Part shown: one piece after another, positions 34,838 through 46,989 of the stretch | Layout: each line of letters starts with the position of its first letter | Position numbering within the stretch: position 1 is the stretch's first letter | The notes under the pieces: generated by a model | The model's database searches: none | Told to the model about the DNA's origin: nothing | The model's input: only the letters and a program-made list of their open reading frames with translations | Source of the DNA: Isoperla grammatica | Taxonomy: Eukaryota > Arthropoda > Insecta > Plecoptera > Perlodidae | Length of the DNA stretch: 64,000 nt | Direction of reading: 5' to 3' | Assembly: GCA_945910005.1 (NCBI GenBank) | Contig: OX246739.1 | Coordinates: forward strand, 1,394,001 to 1,458,000 | Translations under genes and position numbers: made by a program

Positions 34838-34938
34838 CACGTGACACGTGTGTGACGTCAGAGTAAGCGGTGCGGCGACCTATATCTGGCCGGCTGTATC
34901 GAGCGGTCACCGCCGCCCATACAGGCTCGATATATCGA
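34838..34938. promoter_or_regulatory. Two E-boxes plus CRE, and a 12-bp palindrome
   Basis: CACGTG occurs at 34838-34843 and 34845-34850, followed by TGACGTCA at 34853-34860: three palindromic bZIP/bHLH sites in 23 bp. A perfect TCGATATATCGA palindrome is at 34927-34938. The surrounding 200 bp are CpG-rich compared with their flanks. A regulatory role is inference from motif density. Confidence 0.4.
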
Positions 34939-36529
34939 ACCCCCTCATAGCTGACCCCCTCATGGACACTCGCCACTCACCTCGGACTCGGCGGGAAACT
35001 CAAGCTTGAGCATTGATATGTGCTTCATCTGTGCTTATACTTGAGTCTGTGTAGGTCCAGAAATATTATTGAAGCTTGAAAATTGTTCATAACAATTTTT
35101 TATTTAGGTGGGTGGGTGGGTGTGTTTCAAAGAGTTTTGACGAAGATGTGATCATTTACGGAGCTCTTTGTTAAATGCACAGTCTTATTATACGCATAGG
35201 GAAAGGTAAGCATCCTATTTTGTAAATTGATCTCACATTTATTTATAAAAACTAAACCCGTTTGATTCGAGGAGGGAACTTATTAATGAATTAACAGTTA
35301 GTTATTTTTCAAGTGTCTACATCACAATTTTCTAAGTGCTAAATAAATCAATGTAGTTTGTGCGAATAGTTGTATAAAATGTTGGGTCTTGGTAGTTGCG
35401 AGTTATGAGCTCTTCTCGAGAACACTAACATATTCAAAACTTTCATAGTTATCAAAGCGGGGAACAAAAGTACCTCAAATAATCCATACAATATTAACAG
35501 TAATAATGTTCTTACTGACGTGCAGTAATTTGAAAACATGAAATATTGCAACCTTGGCTTAGACATTTTTAATAACTGTGAAGCAGTCTAGACAACCCTT
35601 AGTTAAATTTCCCATGGTTATCTCGCAATCAAGGTGAATGTCCTACGCTCACAAGATACTCATGAAAACACGGCCCTATTCATAACATGTTTTTTCTTCG
35701 AGGAAAACCGATCTTAGCTCGATGTGACGGAGAAACCGCCATGTTTCCTTCTTATTAGGAACACTTGGCACAAAGTAAAGCGTAGACTCTATAAAACATA
35801 ACGTTGCCTCGTATATACGCGTGTTCGCACGGACTAAGCAATAACATACATAATTCACGTATTTTATTAACCCTGCTATGACTGTGTACAAAGAGTGCAC
35901 GATGCCCCTAGTATTGAGTCGTGTAACTGCATGGGCGACGTTCACTTGTTTTGTTTATAGGCGGCCATTTTACACGGATCTGCGGGCGTTCTTTATAAAT
36001 GGTAAAAACAATATTTTTATCAAATTTAGCTACAATTTTCTATTTAATACGTGTGTCTGTGTACAAGAATTGATGATTACACCAGTGATTCTCGGTGCTA
36101 TTTTGATGTACAGCAGTTGTTTATAAAACATAATCAATATTATTGTGAGGCCTACTATTGTACTATTGTTTGTTTAGGTCGAGTACACGAAAAGCTGTTA
36201 CGCAAAGTTTAACATTATTTACAATAATTCACATTTGCAGATCATTCGCAGATATTTTCAAAATAACCTAATGATATATCTTGTGCACATTCTGTGTGTG
36301 CACTCAGGCCTCCTCTTATGACATAAGCGTGTGTGTTATGAGCAGGAAACAGCAGACAATAGTAGAAAATACAAGCATAATAATTTATTAAATATGTTAT
36401 TGTATCGGCGCATTGTAACCAAGGCCGCATCACGTTATAGATAGATACATCATGTCTGCGAGCGAGACGTAGGTAGAGAATAACAAATGCGACAGATTGT
36501 GTTTCTAATGGTATTAATTGAACACGCCC
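34939..36529. other. AT-rich non-coding stretch with a G-rich microsatellite
   Basis: A (GGTG)n-type run lies at 35107-35122. No gene was recognised; short frames at 35676-36126 have no domain. Confidence 0.5.
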
Positions 36530-36660
36530 TTGTACGGCCGGCCGAGCCGTAGCCCGGCGAGGTCTGTGAGCGGCGCTGCGCATGCGCGGCTAGTGACGTC
36601 ACGAGGCGGCCAGACCGGCACCTCCACCAACTACGTCACCGCTTGGGAGCAGCGCGAACA
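36530..36660. promoter_or_regulatory. CpG-rich island with NRF1 site and CRE
   Basis: A sharply delimited GC-rich block (GGCCGGCCGAGCCGTAGCCC) holds an NRF1-type site TGCGCATGCGCG (36577-36588) and, six bases further on, a CRE TGACGTCA (36594-36601). NRF1 plus CRE in a CpG island is a classic housekeeping-promoter arrangement. Neither flank shows a recognisable first exon. Confidence 0.45.
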
Positions 36661-36672
36661 CACGCGTCAAGC

Positions 36673-36764
36673 TATTTGTTTCTACAAACACACTTGACTA
36701 GGGGACATTCATACATGTTATTTGTTCCTACAAACACACTTGACTAGGGGACATTCATACATGT
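36673..36764. repeat. 46-bp tandem duplication
   Basis: Two head-to-tail copies (36673-36718, 36719-36764) start TATTTGTT and end CATTCATACATGT. They differ at one base (TTTCTAC versus TTCCTAC). It sits immediately downstream of the CpG island. Confidence 0.93.
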
Positions 36765-39700
36765 TTGATAGTATAAAAACACAATTTGTCAATTTCTTGT
36801 AATTTGTTGTGAGAATCAAGTAATAATTTAGATTGTGGTCTTGTCATGTGGAGGAATCCTAATAATGTAAACGGAACGGAATGAATCATTAATTATTTTA
36901 TTTGATAAGTAATTACAAAATATAAGTTAAAAGCTGGTAAAAATGATAACGACATATTTGCTAGCGGCGAGAAGAGAGAACAGGGATATCGGTGGTCGAG
37001 CTGTGGCGAGCTGTGGCGAGGTGACAAGATGGTTAAATGTGGAGATTGATTAGAAGTAAACAAAATCTGAGGATTAAGGAATATCCTGAGTGGACATCAT
37101 CCTGTGGTTCATCCTGAATATTGCGATAGCTCGTATGTAGTGGCCTTGGACAGTTCTAAGTTCATGTCTTAGTATTCTTGGCCAATATGCTGGAATATTG
37201 TATCATTTGTGTGATGTGTTTAATTACTAGCCGACAACTCTGCAAGGAATGTGTTCTGCAATATCTATAAGTGACTCTGTCTTGTCTAAAAGCTGTTCTA
37301 GGATTGAAGTGAATGGTTAACGTTGATCCTTGTTAACAATGACAAAGAGTCCGTTAATATTGCCATACGCATAGAAAGAATTGTGGAGGAATTGAAAACA
37401 TTATTTAGGATTCCTTGAGATACGTCAATCATACACATAAGTTGCTGACAAAATACAATTGTAATGCTGACGTTTTCTATTCCATCAGTTAAATCAGTTC
37501 TTTGGCAGAAAACGTTGAGTTTAAAAATAAACCAACAAGTTTAAATGACATGGAATTGCTTTCATCATAAAATATTGATAACATGAATTGCATGGCAAAG
37601 TATAATTTGAGTTTTAATGTGTCTGGCAAAATAATCGTAGAGTAAAATGATGTCATTATTGTCTGCTTAAAAAAATATCGTTAATATCACATTAACAAAG
37701 CAATAATACTAGACTTGAAGGTTTTTATATGCGGAAGGCACTGAGGTCGTATTGCACCCTCTGCATTCCCGTACACAATGTCAAATAACTGGTATTTCAT
37801 TTGGGAAAAGATTTGCAATAGAAGAAAGCCGTCAATTTATATAAGAATTATTAATTATAAATATAATAAATCGTAGAATGGTAGTTTACTAGAGACGGTC
37901 GTGCTATAGCTTAACACAACAATTATGAGTGAAACTATACAACTGCCATTAATGGTGCTGACGATTCAAAAACAAGAATTCAAATGTCTAAAACTGTTTT
38001 TATTTAAACATGAGCACGTACTTGCATGTTCAATATTGAAATTAAAATTGGAATATACTTTAAAACAAAACAAAACAAGGTAAACTTATCAAAAATAGTT
38101 TCATGAATTGTATTACATGATTATTAGAAAACAAACACCATCTGGCACGATTACACCCCTAATGGTGCTAAAAATCACGTTCATAATTGGAACGTTACTT
38201 CGTATGGATATTATTATGCTCAATGCAGGAAACGCAATACCTTACTTGAAACAACCCTCTCCAAGTGGCTATCTGGATTCATAGACACTTAAACTAATGT
38301 AAATCCATGACTAGATGTGATTGAGAGACTCGAGATCTGTACTTACATTGTGTTTACCAAACACTTTAGAAAACATGTCAGGATCGGAGAAACTTTTTCG
38401 TGATAGCTGAGTCTTGACAATAACAAAGCACGTCAGATACAAACAAGCACATCTTGTAACTGATGGGAACACAAGACAATTACGTGTTTGGTATATTTTG
38501 TGAATTCTCATAATCCATTTAAACAGTTTAATTGTGGAGGTTATTTAACGGAAATATACATAACAAATGGAAATGAAAATAATAAAACAATGTTTCAATC
38601 AGATAGATAAAAGAGAAAGTATGCGTTTGTAAATGTAAAATGAATAAGCTACAAATATATATATTGTTTCGAAATCCATTTGAAATATTAACCATCGACC
38701 CTGAATATTAAAACGGTTTGGCCCGAAAAGTAGAGCGATTGTTCTTCAATTCAAGTAATGTGCACTACGTTTTCGTTACTTTAAAATTATCTGACAAGTA
38801 AAATCAAAACCATTGGTTTTCATTGAATTGTTTTATTTGTAAAGCACTTATGTTCTTTGAAACTGCTATTTGAAAATAGGGTCAGTTCAATTGAAGCTAA
38901 ATAAAACCACATAGACATCGATTTAACCTAGATTTCAAGTTGTGCTTTTTCATTTGCAACAATGCAAGTAATGGCGACAGTCGACATAGTTCGCAGTGGG
39001 AACTTCAATACGGGGTCAAGCGCACAAACTGGTAAAACCTTCCGATACTTTGGGCCAATGGTGAACACACACGACTGACGGAAACGTGTTACTTTTACAA
39101 ATCCATGATCCATTGATATTGTAGGAGTTTGATATCATCGGTGTTACTTTATCCGTTAACTATTCACACCACGACAATCGCCACTCTGAATGTTTGTAAT
39201 GAAGGAATCTGGTAGGCAAATATTTAGAAGGAAGGGGCATAAATAGTTTCATAAATTATGCCTGGATGTACTTTTTAGCTCGGGGCCTATTTCAAGAATT
39301 GTATAACAAGTGAGAATGTCTACAAAATCGTTTTCGTTAAAATTAAGTAATGTTATTTACTTTGTGAATAAAATCAGAAATCTGGTAGGTGCAAAAAACG
39401 TAAATAAGCAGGAACACAAAATGTATTTGAATTAATAGAGCCTTTTTCATCGATAAATTAACTAATAAGTTCTTGAATTGTTTTTATTTAGTAGAGCAAA
39501 TATTACTTGTATCCATTCCCCAGTATTTGCAAGTAAGTGGGTGCGCGGATGCACAGACCCGTGCATGCTTGAGTGGAGTAGCGAGGTAGCGAGGCAGCGA
39601 GGGTAGAGATCACTTGAGATTGCCTGGGGCGGAGAGTGGCGTAGCGACGTCAACCACTCGTCACTATCGCCTACAGCAACAAGTCAGCCAAGCAACAGCA

Positions 39701-42486
39701 TTCACCTCTCACAGAGGTAGTAAACTCTTTAAGCGTTGCTCGCATTACAATCATGTGAGAAGAAATACGAGAACGGTATGAGTGACAACAAAATATGCGT
39801 AGAAATATAATATTTAATGGATCCGTCTACTGTGTATTTGTCTGGTATATTTTTTATAACTGATTAACAAACCAAGAACTGAAATGCAGAATATACAAAG
39901 ATAAAATAACATCAAGCACTTATGCAAGTAGCACAACCTTGAATTACGTTTATACAATTCTACGATACAAAGAAATGGTTATATTAACCTGTATTTAAAT
40001 GCTTATTAAATATTATTTTGAATATTTTTTGTAGTAGTGGTATATTTTTGTTTTCTAAACAGAGTAAAGCAATTTTCACGTGAAATGTAATAGTGCTCTT
40101 TAAAGTATGTGAAACCTCCCTAAAACACGGAATACAAGTTTATTCAATTGATGCTGTCCTGTCCGTCTTCGCAGCGGGTATTGACCACCATTCACGTCCA
40201 CGACCACCCCGCTTTATATCTCTCTCTCTCTCGTGTCGTCTCGGAGATTGCGAGATCATTTATCACAGCCCCATTAACCGTCGACATAGCGTTTCTGTTT
40301 CGTATCAACACAAAGCCGGCGTTTCACTCGTATGAAAGGGCTGATTGTCAACACAACGGCAAGAGTTTTATCTCGGCGTGGCTATTAAGGCCGCATACCA
40401 CCCCTAATCCACACGCATTCAACGACAACCAAACCCTCGCTGCATTTTCTCTGGAAAATACGTCCACACACGTCACTATTGGTTCTGGAAGAATAGGTGG
40501 GTTCAGCATTGGATACGACCACGGGTGGAATAGAGAGGGATGGGGTTATCTTGCAGGAAATACGTTACAGCTTGAGTCTGGCTACACTTCGATTTTAGTA
40601 CCCGATATCAGTAGACTTGCCCCCCCCCCCTTCTCGTTACTTCCCCAAATCGGCAACTACGTATAACATAATGTATAGGCCTACTCGAGAAAAGTAGCAA
40701 TGCAGCTAAAAGGGAGAGATTATGACCTTGCTCAACAAATTATGAAGGTTGTGACTTGTGATAACTAGTTTTATCTAATTTTGTTTAAATATACGTTCAC
40801 AAAACAATACTACATTAAGCATAGAATGATTTGTACAAAGAAGCTGAATAAGGGATTGCAATTATTGTTGATAAAACGGCTGTAATCATGTTATAAAAAT
40901 GGCCGGTGAATATCTAAAGTTGGGCTAGGTTTGAGAAAACAGTGAGTGAATGGGCTCGGGATCTATTGTTCCAGCCCTACCCTGCTGTTCAGAAGCCACT
41001 CTAACAAAAGGCAGACGGGCTTTTGGGCAGAAACAAAGAACCCTCTATTAAATCACTTTGTTTGTCAACCCTGAACCGAGTTTAGATATTTTTAATCAAA
41101 CAAAATCACTAACCAATATCACGGAAGGGAAGTTTGCTACGTATTTTAATTACATGCACACGGTTTAGTACTATGAACACGTTTGCGTTATTGCCTGTAT
41201 GGCAAGGACCAAATAACTAAACCTGTTGCTGTGTTATTCAACGTTATCGTTAATTAGTGATATGCGCATTATAATATTATTAATATTGGTTTTCTAGGCT
41301 ATTTGATAAAACCCATAACCGAAATGTGGTGTACACGTTTTGGGTGAAGTACACGTCTACCCCCTCCTGGCATGGTTTCTGTTGAAAGAGTGGATTGTAC
41401 GGGTCTTCCTCGGAAATTACGGTCGTGTAGTTTGCAAAAGAAATCGACGCTTACGCATTCCAAGATTGAACTGAGAGTTAAGATAAGCATGCAATGAATT
41501 CTTGAACATCTTTTCGGTTATATCGTTCGTGAAGTGAATATCTAATGAGATATGTTAGCAGTTTGCCGAACGTGCGTTGTACAGCACATGGCGGGATATT
41601 GTTTTATCAATCTCAAGCACCGCTGGCCTTGACATGAGGGATTCACGGCGTAAAGTATAATATCACTTGTTACATTCATATGGATTTACCAATTGGAATA
41701 TTTTAAGGGAAGGAACGCCTGCACATTTTTTACTTTCAATGCAGTTGTTGCGAATGCCTCACTTTTGCATTGCTTTTAATTTTAATTTAAAACGTTTGCT
41801 AGCTGTTTTAGCTGCAACGCTAACCCGAATATCGTACTTAAGCCAGGACTAACCAAGCAAAACTGCGTCAATTAGATGCTTTTCAGTCCCATTCTTATGA
41901 TGTTTTTAACGCATGATATCCTTATTTGAAACTTAAGTGTAATTATGCAGACACAAAGTACCCTATAAAGGTTCAATTAAATATTTAGTTTGTATCTCTT
42001 GTCTCTAAATAAAATATACCTGTCACTTTTGTATGCAGTTCTCTGGAGTTTTAGCACCAAACAAAGGTATTAGTGGTGAATGCATTATTAATACCTCCTT
42101 CAAATGTGTTTTATATTTGCACACATTTAAAATTTAAGCAACGGATAATTTGATTTTGTTTGTGAACGGTTTTTTTACAAAACAAAATTGCAGTTGTAAA
42201 ATATACTCAACGCAAATTGAGAGATTTCTTTAAATCTCAAATATTGAAAAAAAAAATGCGGAAGTTATTATGATTTTCAATTTCAAGTGATTTTCTTTTT
42301 TTCATGTTTGCTTTTATCTGTTGTTGTTACACTTGAAACTTTTCAATTTTGAATTTGTTATTAATATTATACTATACTATAGGGATCAGATACCAGATTT
42401 ATATAACTTTCTCAACAATTTCCCATTTTAACTAAAATTGCTTGTGTTAAAAAAGAGTATTTTAATATTTTGTGCCGTCCTTTACT
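36765..42486. other. AT-rich non-coding stretch
   Basis: About 5.7 kb with no recognised gene. Minor items: a (TC)n run at 40219-40232, a C11 run at 40620-40630 and a TAGGCCTA palindrome at 40676-40683. The longest frame (40148-40666, 172 codons) lies in a GC-richer patch and has no domain features. Confidence 0.5.
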
Positions 42487-42557
42487 AGTTAGTTAGTTAG
42501 TTAAGTTTTATTTTTCAAGTTAGTCATACATACATACATAATACAATTTCAATATTT

Positions 42558-42595
42558 GTATGCCCCTGTAAGATTAATCTTGAGGCGGGGCATAC
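42558..42595 (-). other. 3' UTR hairpin of the LINE fragment
   Basis: GTATGCCCC (42558-42566) pairs with GGGGCATAC (42587-42595). The loop contains a second palindrome, AAGATTAATCTT, so a two-part stem-loop can form. A structured 3' end is often what a non-LTR reverse transcriptase recognises when priming, so this may be the retained recognition element. Confidence 0.65.
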
Positions 42596-42821
42596 GTTCT
42601 TATTATAATAGACTTTAACAGGTGTATTTGATATGATAGGACTAAGTATAATTATAATTAAACTTGGACTAGGCCTACAAGCCCACATTTTAAAGGAACA
42701 TAATAAGTTTTACACAAAACTAATGTTATTACAAACACATAAGACTATAACTAACACTACTATGAAAAGAGGAGAACAAAATATAAATATGAGTCTTTTA
42801 GTGAACAGGACTCAAGATTCA

Positions 42822-43169
42822 TCACTTGAAGCCATTGACGGTATCGTTAATGTCTTTGATGGGAAATTTGTGGAGCCACTTTTTTAGATGAATATTGAAC
42901 GTATCTTTTGATTTGAGTTTACGAATTGCTACAGGAATTTGGTTGTACATCTTTATACCTATGATCATTGCATGTCGCTGAGTAATGCCTTTGTTGATTC
43001 TGCTTTGAAATATTTTGTTGCTGGTTTTGTAACGTGTTTTAATGTTGTAGTTAATGGTGGGGTTATGGGGTAGAAAGTGTAGTTTATTAAAGTGAGCATA
43101 TTTACATAGAGACAGAGCATATAGTTTACGTATTTGGTAAACACCTGCACATTCATAAACGTTTTCATT
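42822..43169 (-). pseudogene. C-terminal fragment of a non-LTR reverse transcriptase
   Basis: One minus-strand frame is open for 115 codons, from just after a TAA at about 43170-43172 to a TGA at 42822-42824, with no ATG at its head. Its sequence follows the C-terminal pattern seen after the reverse-transcriptase domain in Jockey/CR1-type elements: a Tyr/Lys/Leu-rich helix (IRKLYALSLCKYAHFNKLHF), then NYNIKTRYKTSN, then GIKMYNQIPVAIRKLKSKD, then a basic FNIHLKKWLH stretch and a short tail before the stop. The catalytic reverse-transcriptase motifs, including the YxDD box, lie further upstream in such proteins and are absent, so the copy is dead. The clade (Jockey versus CR1 or a relative) is uncertain. 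Confidence 0.7.
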
Positions 43170-43178
43170 TTACATTAT

Positions 43179-44429
43179 ATCCGCTGTTGTATTTAAATGG
43201 ATTAGCATATTCACTTGCTGCATTTTATCCATTTCGCATATCTAACGTATTTCATGTGTTCATGTGCCCTGTTTCCATTACGCTCTGCTTTCAACTGCAT
43301 GAGAACATAGCGTTTAGCTCCTATGTGTACAAGCCAACACCCTCGCTATGAATAATATACTAAATTGCTGTAAATTATTCTCTTTGATCGAATTACCTTT
43401 CAAGTTCCACAGAGGACGAGGTTCATATTTCATTGAAATCAGCGAAGGCTGACGTCACAGATGCAATAGTATCTTTGACAATTATGCAAACCATGTTTAG
43501 CATTCAAATGTAGCGAAAGAACATGAAACATAAAGCAGCATGTCTGGTTTGGGGGTCCGAGAGAGTCACGTGATAAATATGAGGGTGGGTTATGATCAAT
43601 CATAATTGCCGTGACGAGGGATCAGCATAAAACGTAATTGTGTCAACCTTTGCGCATCCACAAAGGTTCAAATGTGATACATGTCGCATTTAGGTTAAAT
43701 GAACTCTGCCACATATATTTGACAGCTTGTAATTCAAAATGTACATCGCAAAATTGAAAATGTAAGCTTGAGTTGTGTTTGAACAAGTAGCCAGTTCTGA
43801 ATGAGGCAATATATTGTTGTATCAACTGCAAACATACTACAAAACGTTCATACTGCTAGGCTGACAATATATCTGTTTGGTCTAGAAATCAACGCATTTG
43901 CCCGGAGATAGAGAGCGCGGTTCAATTCAATTCCAAGGCGGGGTTGGACCTTTATTTCCGGTTTTCACCCAAGTCACAGCTCTCCCCACCCGAAATGTAT
44001 CTTTAACATTTTTCATTTGTATTCCTTTGTACTCTTGTTTATGGAAACAGACATATATTCATAATGGCAGCGGCTTAGAAATAATTACGCGCTTAATGGG
44101 AGCGACTTCTCGATTAGCCTCATGTCGTACAATAGCGTATAATGTATTCCTAACTCATAAAAATATGTCCCAGCAAAAAATCAGAATACCCACAAAATAT
44201 AGAAGTAAACAATTGCAAAATTTTCCTTTTACAATGCGAATATTTTGTTGGCGACAACAAAGGAAGAAAAGACGATTCAGATGGAGGGACATCGCATTTC
44301 TTTTGACGAACGCGGTCACTTTCAGAGTCACAAAGAAAGTAAACAATTGATTTATTTTTCAAACGAAGTCTACTCTCTGTCTACTTGCGGTGTTCATAAA
44401 GCTGAATAACAAAGCAAGGCTGTCGTGAA
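43179..44429. other. Non-coding stretch with one CRE
   Basis: A full CRE palindrome TGACGTCA is at 43450-43457, close to a TATGCAAA octamer-like word. A 150-codon plus frame (43898-44350) has no recognisable domain and is not called. Confidence 0.45.
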
Positions 44430-44545
44430 TAATTCAGCCCGCGGCTGTTGTTGGCGTGGCCGCCCGCGGGGCGCGCTAGTGTCGCTAGCGTCGCCCGCCC
44501 CGGGCACAAACACAATTGACTTGGCCGAAGACGGGAGGGTCCGAG
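44430..44545. promoter_or_regulatory. CpG-rich island
   Basis: This compact GC-rich block (CCCGCGGCTG, GGCCGCCCGCGGGGCGCGC, CGTCGCCCGCCCCGGGC) sits in AT-rich flanks. It has the composition of a CpG-island promoter, but no TATA, CRE or first exon was identified. Confidence 0.35.
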
Positions 44546-44789
44546 CAAAGAGGATTCGCGACAAAAGATGAACCACAAAAGACTTTCCACAAATATTATG
44601 TGCATAACTTTCCCCGTGTGACTTGCGACCGTCCGCCACATAAATACAACTTTTAATAAAGTCCATGCCTGCATCCTGCATATACTTTCTTTCCATTACT
44701 TTCTAATAATTCACTTTTAGTTTTTTTTTAAATCTGTTTCTTATTTAATATTTGAAAGGACAAATTTGAGGAAGGGGGAATCTAAAACG

Positions 44790-44913
44790 ATAAATGCTAT
44801 ATGTCAATGATAATATCATTGACACACATCTCTGTGGGGATGTCGAATGTCGATTGCGCTCTATAGCATTTATAGCATAATAGACATAATATATTATATG
44901 TCTATGATGCTAT
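44790..44913. repeat. Nested and adjacent inverted repeats (MITE-like)
   Basis: Perfect 12-bp inverted repeats ATAAATGCTATA (44790-44801) and TATAGCATTTAT (44862-44873) enclose about 60 bp. Directly inside the left arm is a 23-bp hairpin with 10-bp arms, TGTCAATGAT/ATCATTGACA (44802-44824). Overlapping the right arm is a 42-bp imperfect palindrome (44872-44913) whose outer 17 positions pair with one mismatch. The remaining core is duplicated 0.73 kb away. Such stacked palindromes suggest a small non-autonomous DNA element or its remnant. No clear target-site duplication was seen. Confidence 0.6.
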
Positions 44914-45595
44914 GTGTATGTGTTGCTAGATGTCGTACTGCATGAAGGCCTTGTCAGTTGTCATAGAATCAACAAGCCCAGTTGTGCTCGAGATAGAGAA
45001 GGCTGTATCACACAAAGAAGAAGGCTGTGAAGAGACCTTACATGAATTCTTAAAGACACACGACTTTTTGACACGGCGAATGTTTCTCAGAAGACTGTGA
45101 ATACGACAAGTAGTAAGGGAACACAGTAGAGACAAGGGATGAGAGCACAGCTGTCCTCAACACAGCTCGCGTTCAAACTGTCCCACTTAATAGTAACGAC
45201 TCACAACACCTTTAACTACGGCCATTGCATCGCGCATAAGTACTCTCGTGTTGAAACAGGTAGAACACTCTTAAATGTAATGGTCCTGTTCTTTTCAGAC
45301 GAAACATCCACACACAAATGTTAATTTCCTTACGCTTACGACATCCAAAATGTGTTTAATCTTTTTTCATGAGGCATGCCTTCAATGTCAGAATTCAATG
45401 TCAGTGTAGTTGGGGTACTTGAGATAAGTGTTGTGACTCTCGCAAATAGAGCTAATTACGATGTAAAACAAGAGTAGCATAATCGCATATCTCGATGTTG
45501 ATCAATACTCAATGCTGCATCAATATGTCTACAAATATTTATATCAGTTTATAACGCACATCTCTGTGGGGATGTCGAATGTCGATTGCGCTCTA
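44825..45595. repeat. 39-bp direct repeat pair, 732 bp apart
   Basis: Positions 44825-44863 and 45557-45595 are identical, starting CACATCTCTGTGGGGATGTC and ending TTGCGCTCTA. The first copy lies inside the inverted-repeat locus at 44.8 kb. The second lacks the flanking inverted repeats. Confidence 0.92.
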
Positions 45596-46989
45596 CAGCA
45601 AACACCATTTTGTATTCACAACAACATTGCATAGTTGCATGTTAGTCACTGACTAGATCGCTCAGGTGGATTACTTCTGACTGGTCAATACTCAACAGAG
45701 GATTAAGACTCGACATAAGAGTGACCGCTAAATATTTAGTACTGAATATCAATACAGGACATTATCGATTAAATTCATGTGTTGAAACTTTTCAAGTATA
45801 TAAACTTATAAATGGAACAACATTATATTCCATTTAAATCTCGTATAGCAATTTGCTTTAATCTGTAATTTTGTAAATAAGTTTGTCGTTTCTGAATCGC
45901 ATATTTCAAAATCCTATTAAGATGTGGAGTGGATAGCCGGATAAGAAACAATGGTTGAGTAATCTCATGCAACGACCTCATTTCAACCAGCTTCTAGAAC
46001 TAAACAACCAACATTGCTCGGAGATTGATAAGTCTCAACGTCACTTTGTGCTTGCTACTTTATTTCTTATAAACAGCATTGATAAACATTACACAGCAGC
46101 GTCTAACAATGTGACAGTAATAATTATTACACAATTCATGTACTGTATAATTTAATAGATTACAGATGTATATGATATAAAAACGATGAAGGAAGATTAT
46201 AATTAAAATTATTAATTTGATTCGTACTCAATGATTTGGTGCGGATGCCATTAACTTATTATATTTTATACTAGCTACATGACAAGTCTGTTTATAAATT
46301 TGAATTGAACTTCTAGTTTAATAATTGTAAGAGTAAAAGTGTTCAAACTTTGAGCCATGCATTATAGGAATGACACAGAATACATTTCAAAATGACTGTC
46401 TGGTTTTCTCGAGCACCGTCAGCCCTGAAGGTACCAACACAAAGCTTTGCGCTGCTTCTGATTGGATGCAGCGATCTTTTGTATCGCGTCACTCAACGTC
46501 ACATGTAACCGATATCATACAATACGTCGCGTCTAGCCATCAACGCATGATTGTGCTATTGATTGTCTGTCTGTCTGTCTATCTGTCGCTACAAGCACAA
46601 CCAAAGCTCTTGAACATGTATTGAATGCTTTGCTGTAACCTTCAGATGGCCTTGAGAGAGTTCTAGAGGACGCCGTGAGTTGTACTTTCACACACGATGG
46701 TACGTTATCCACCTAGGTTAGTGTGCGGTCATGTAACTTTTAATATCAACGCCACGATTAGTCAGATTCACGACAAATTCTTTGAGCAACTTTTGAGTTT
46801 GGTTGCGCATTTGATATTATTATCATCCCCAACACTCAGAGTCAAGACACATCTAGAAACCTGTCGTCGCTCACGTAAATATCGCAGTCACACTTGTCTA
46901 GGTAATCCCGTACAAACGAAGCGTGATGTTGTGTAAAGGAAACGGTATCCGCCCTCACTTCATGTATCTCACTTAGGAATTCAATCCAC
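45596..46989. other. AT-rich non-coding stretch
   Basis: No gene was recognised. A (TGTC)n run is at about 46564-46587. Confidence 0.5.

Larger units (their letters stand above)
42487..43178 (-). mobile_element. 5'-truncated non-LTR retrotransposon, 3' end
   Basis: Read on the minus strand, the segment begins in the C-terminal part of a LINE polyprotein and passes a stop codon. It continues into about 335 bp of 3' untranslated sequence and ends with a poly(A)-signal-like AATAAA (complement at 42507-42512) directly followed by a short tandem tail (complement of 42487-42504, AACT-type repeats). Short tandem 3' tails are usual for several non-LTR clades. A 3' UTR hairpin is listed separately. 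The 5' border is set by loss of the coding frame and is approximate. Confidence 0.7.

Noticed and set aside
40148..40666. 172-codon plus-strand frame, the longest outside the tandem arrays
   Set aside because: It lies in a GC-richer patch where stops are rarer, includes low-complexity Ser/Leu and His runs, and has no recognisable domain. Chance is sufficient.
43898..44350. 150-codon plus-strand frame
   Set aside because: No domain or signal peptide, poor composition with a very basic C-terminus (QQRKKRRFRWR), and overlapping open minus frames. No splice or promoter support.
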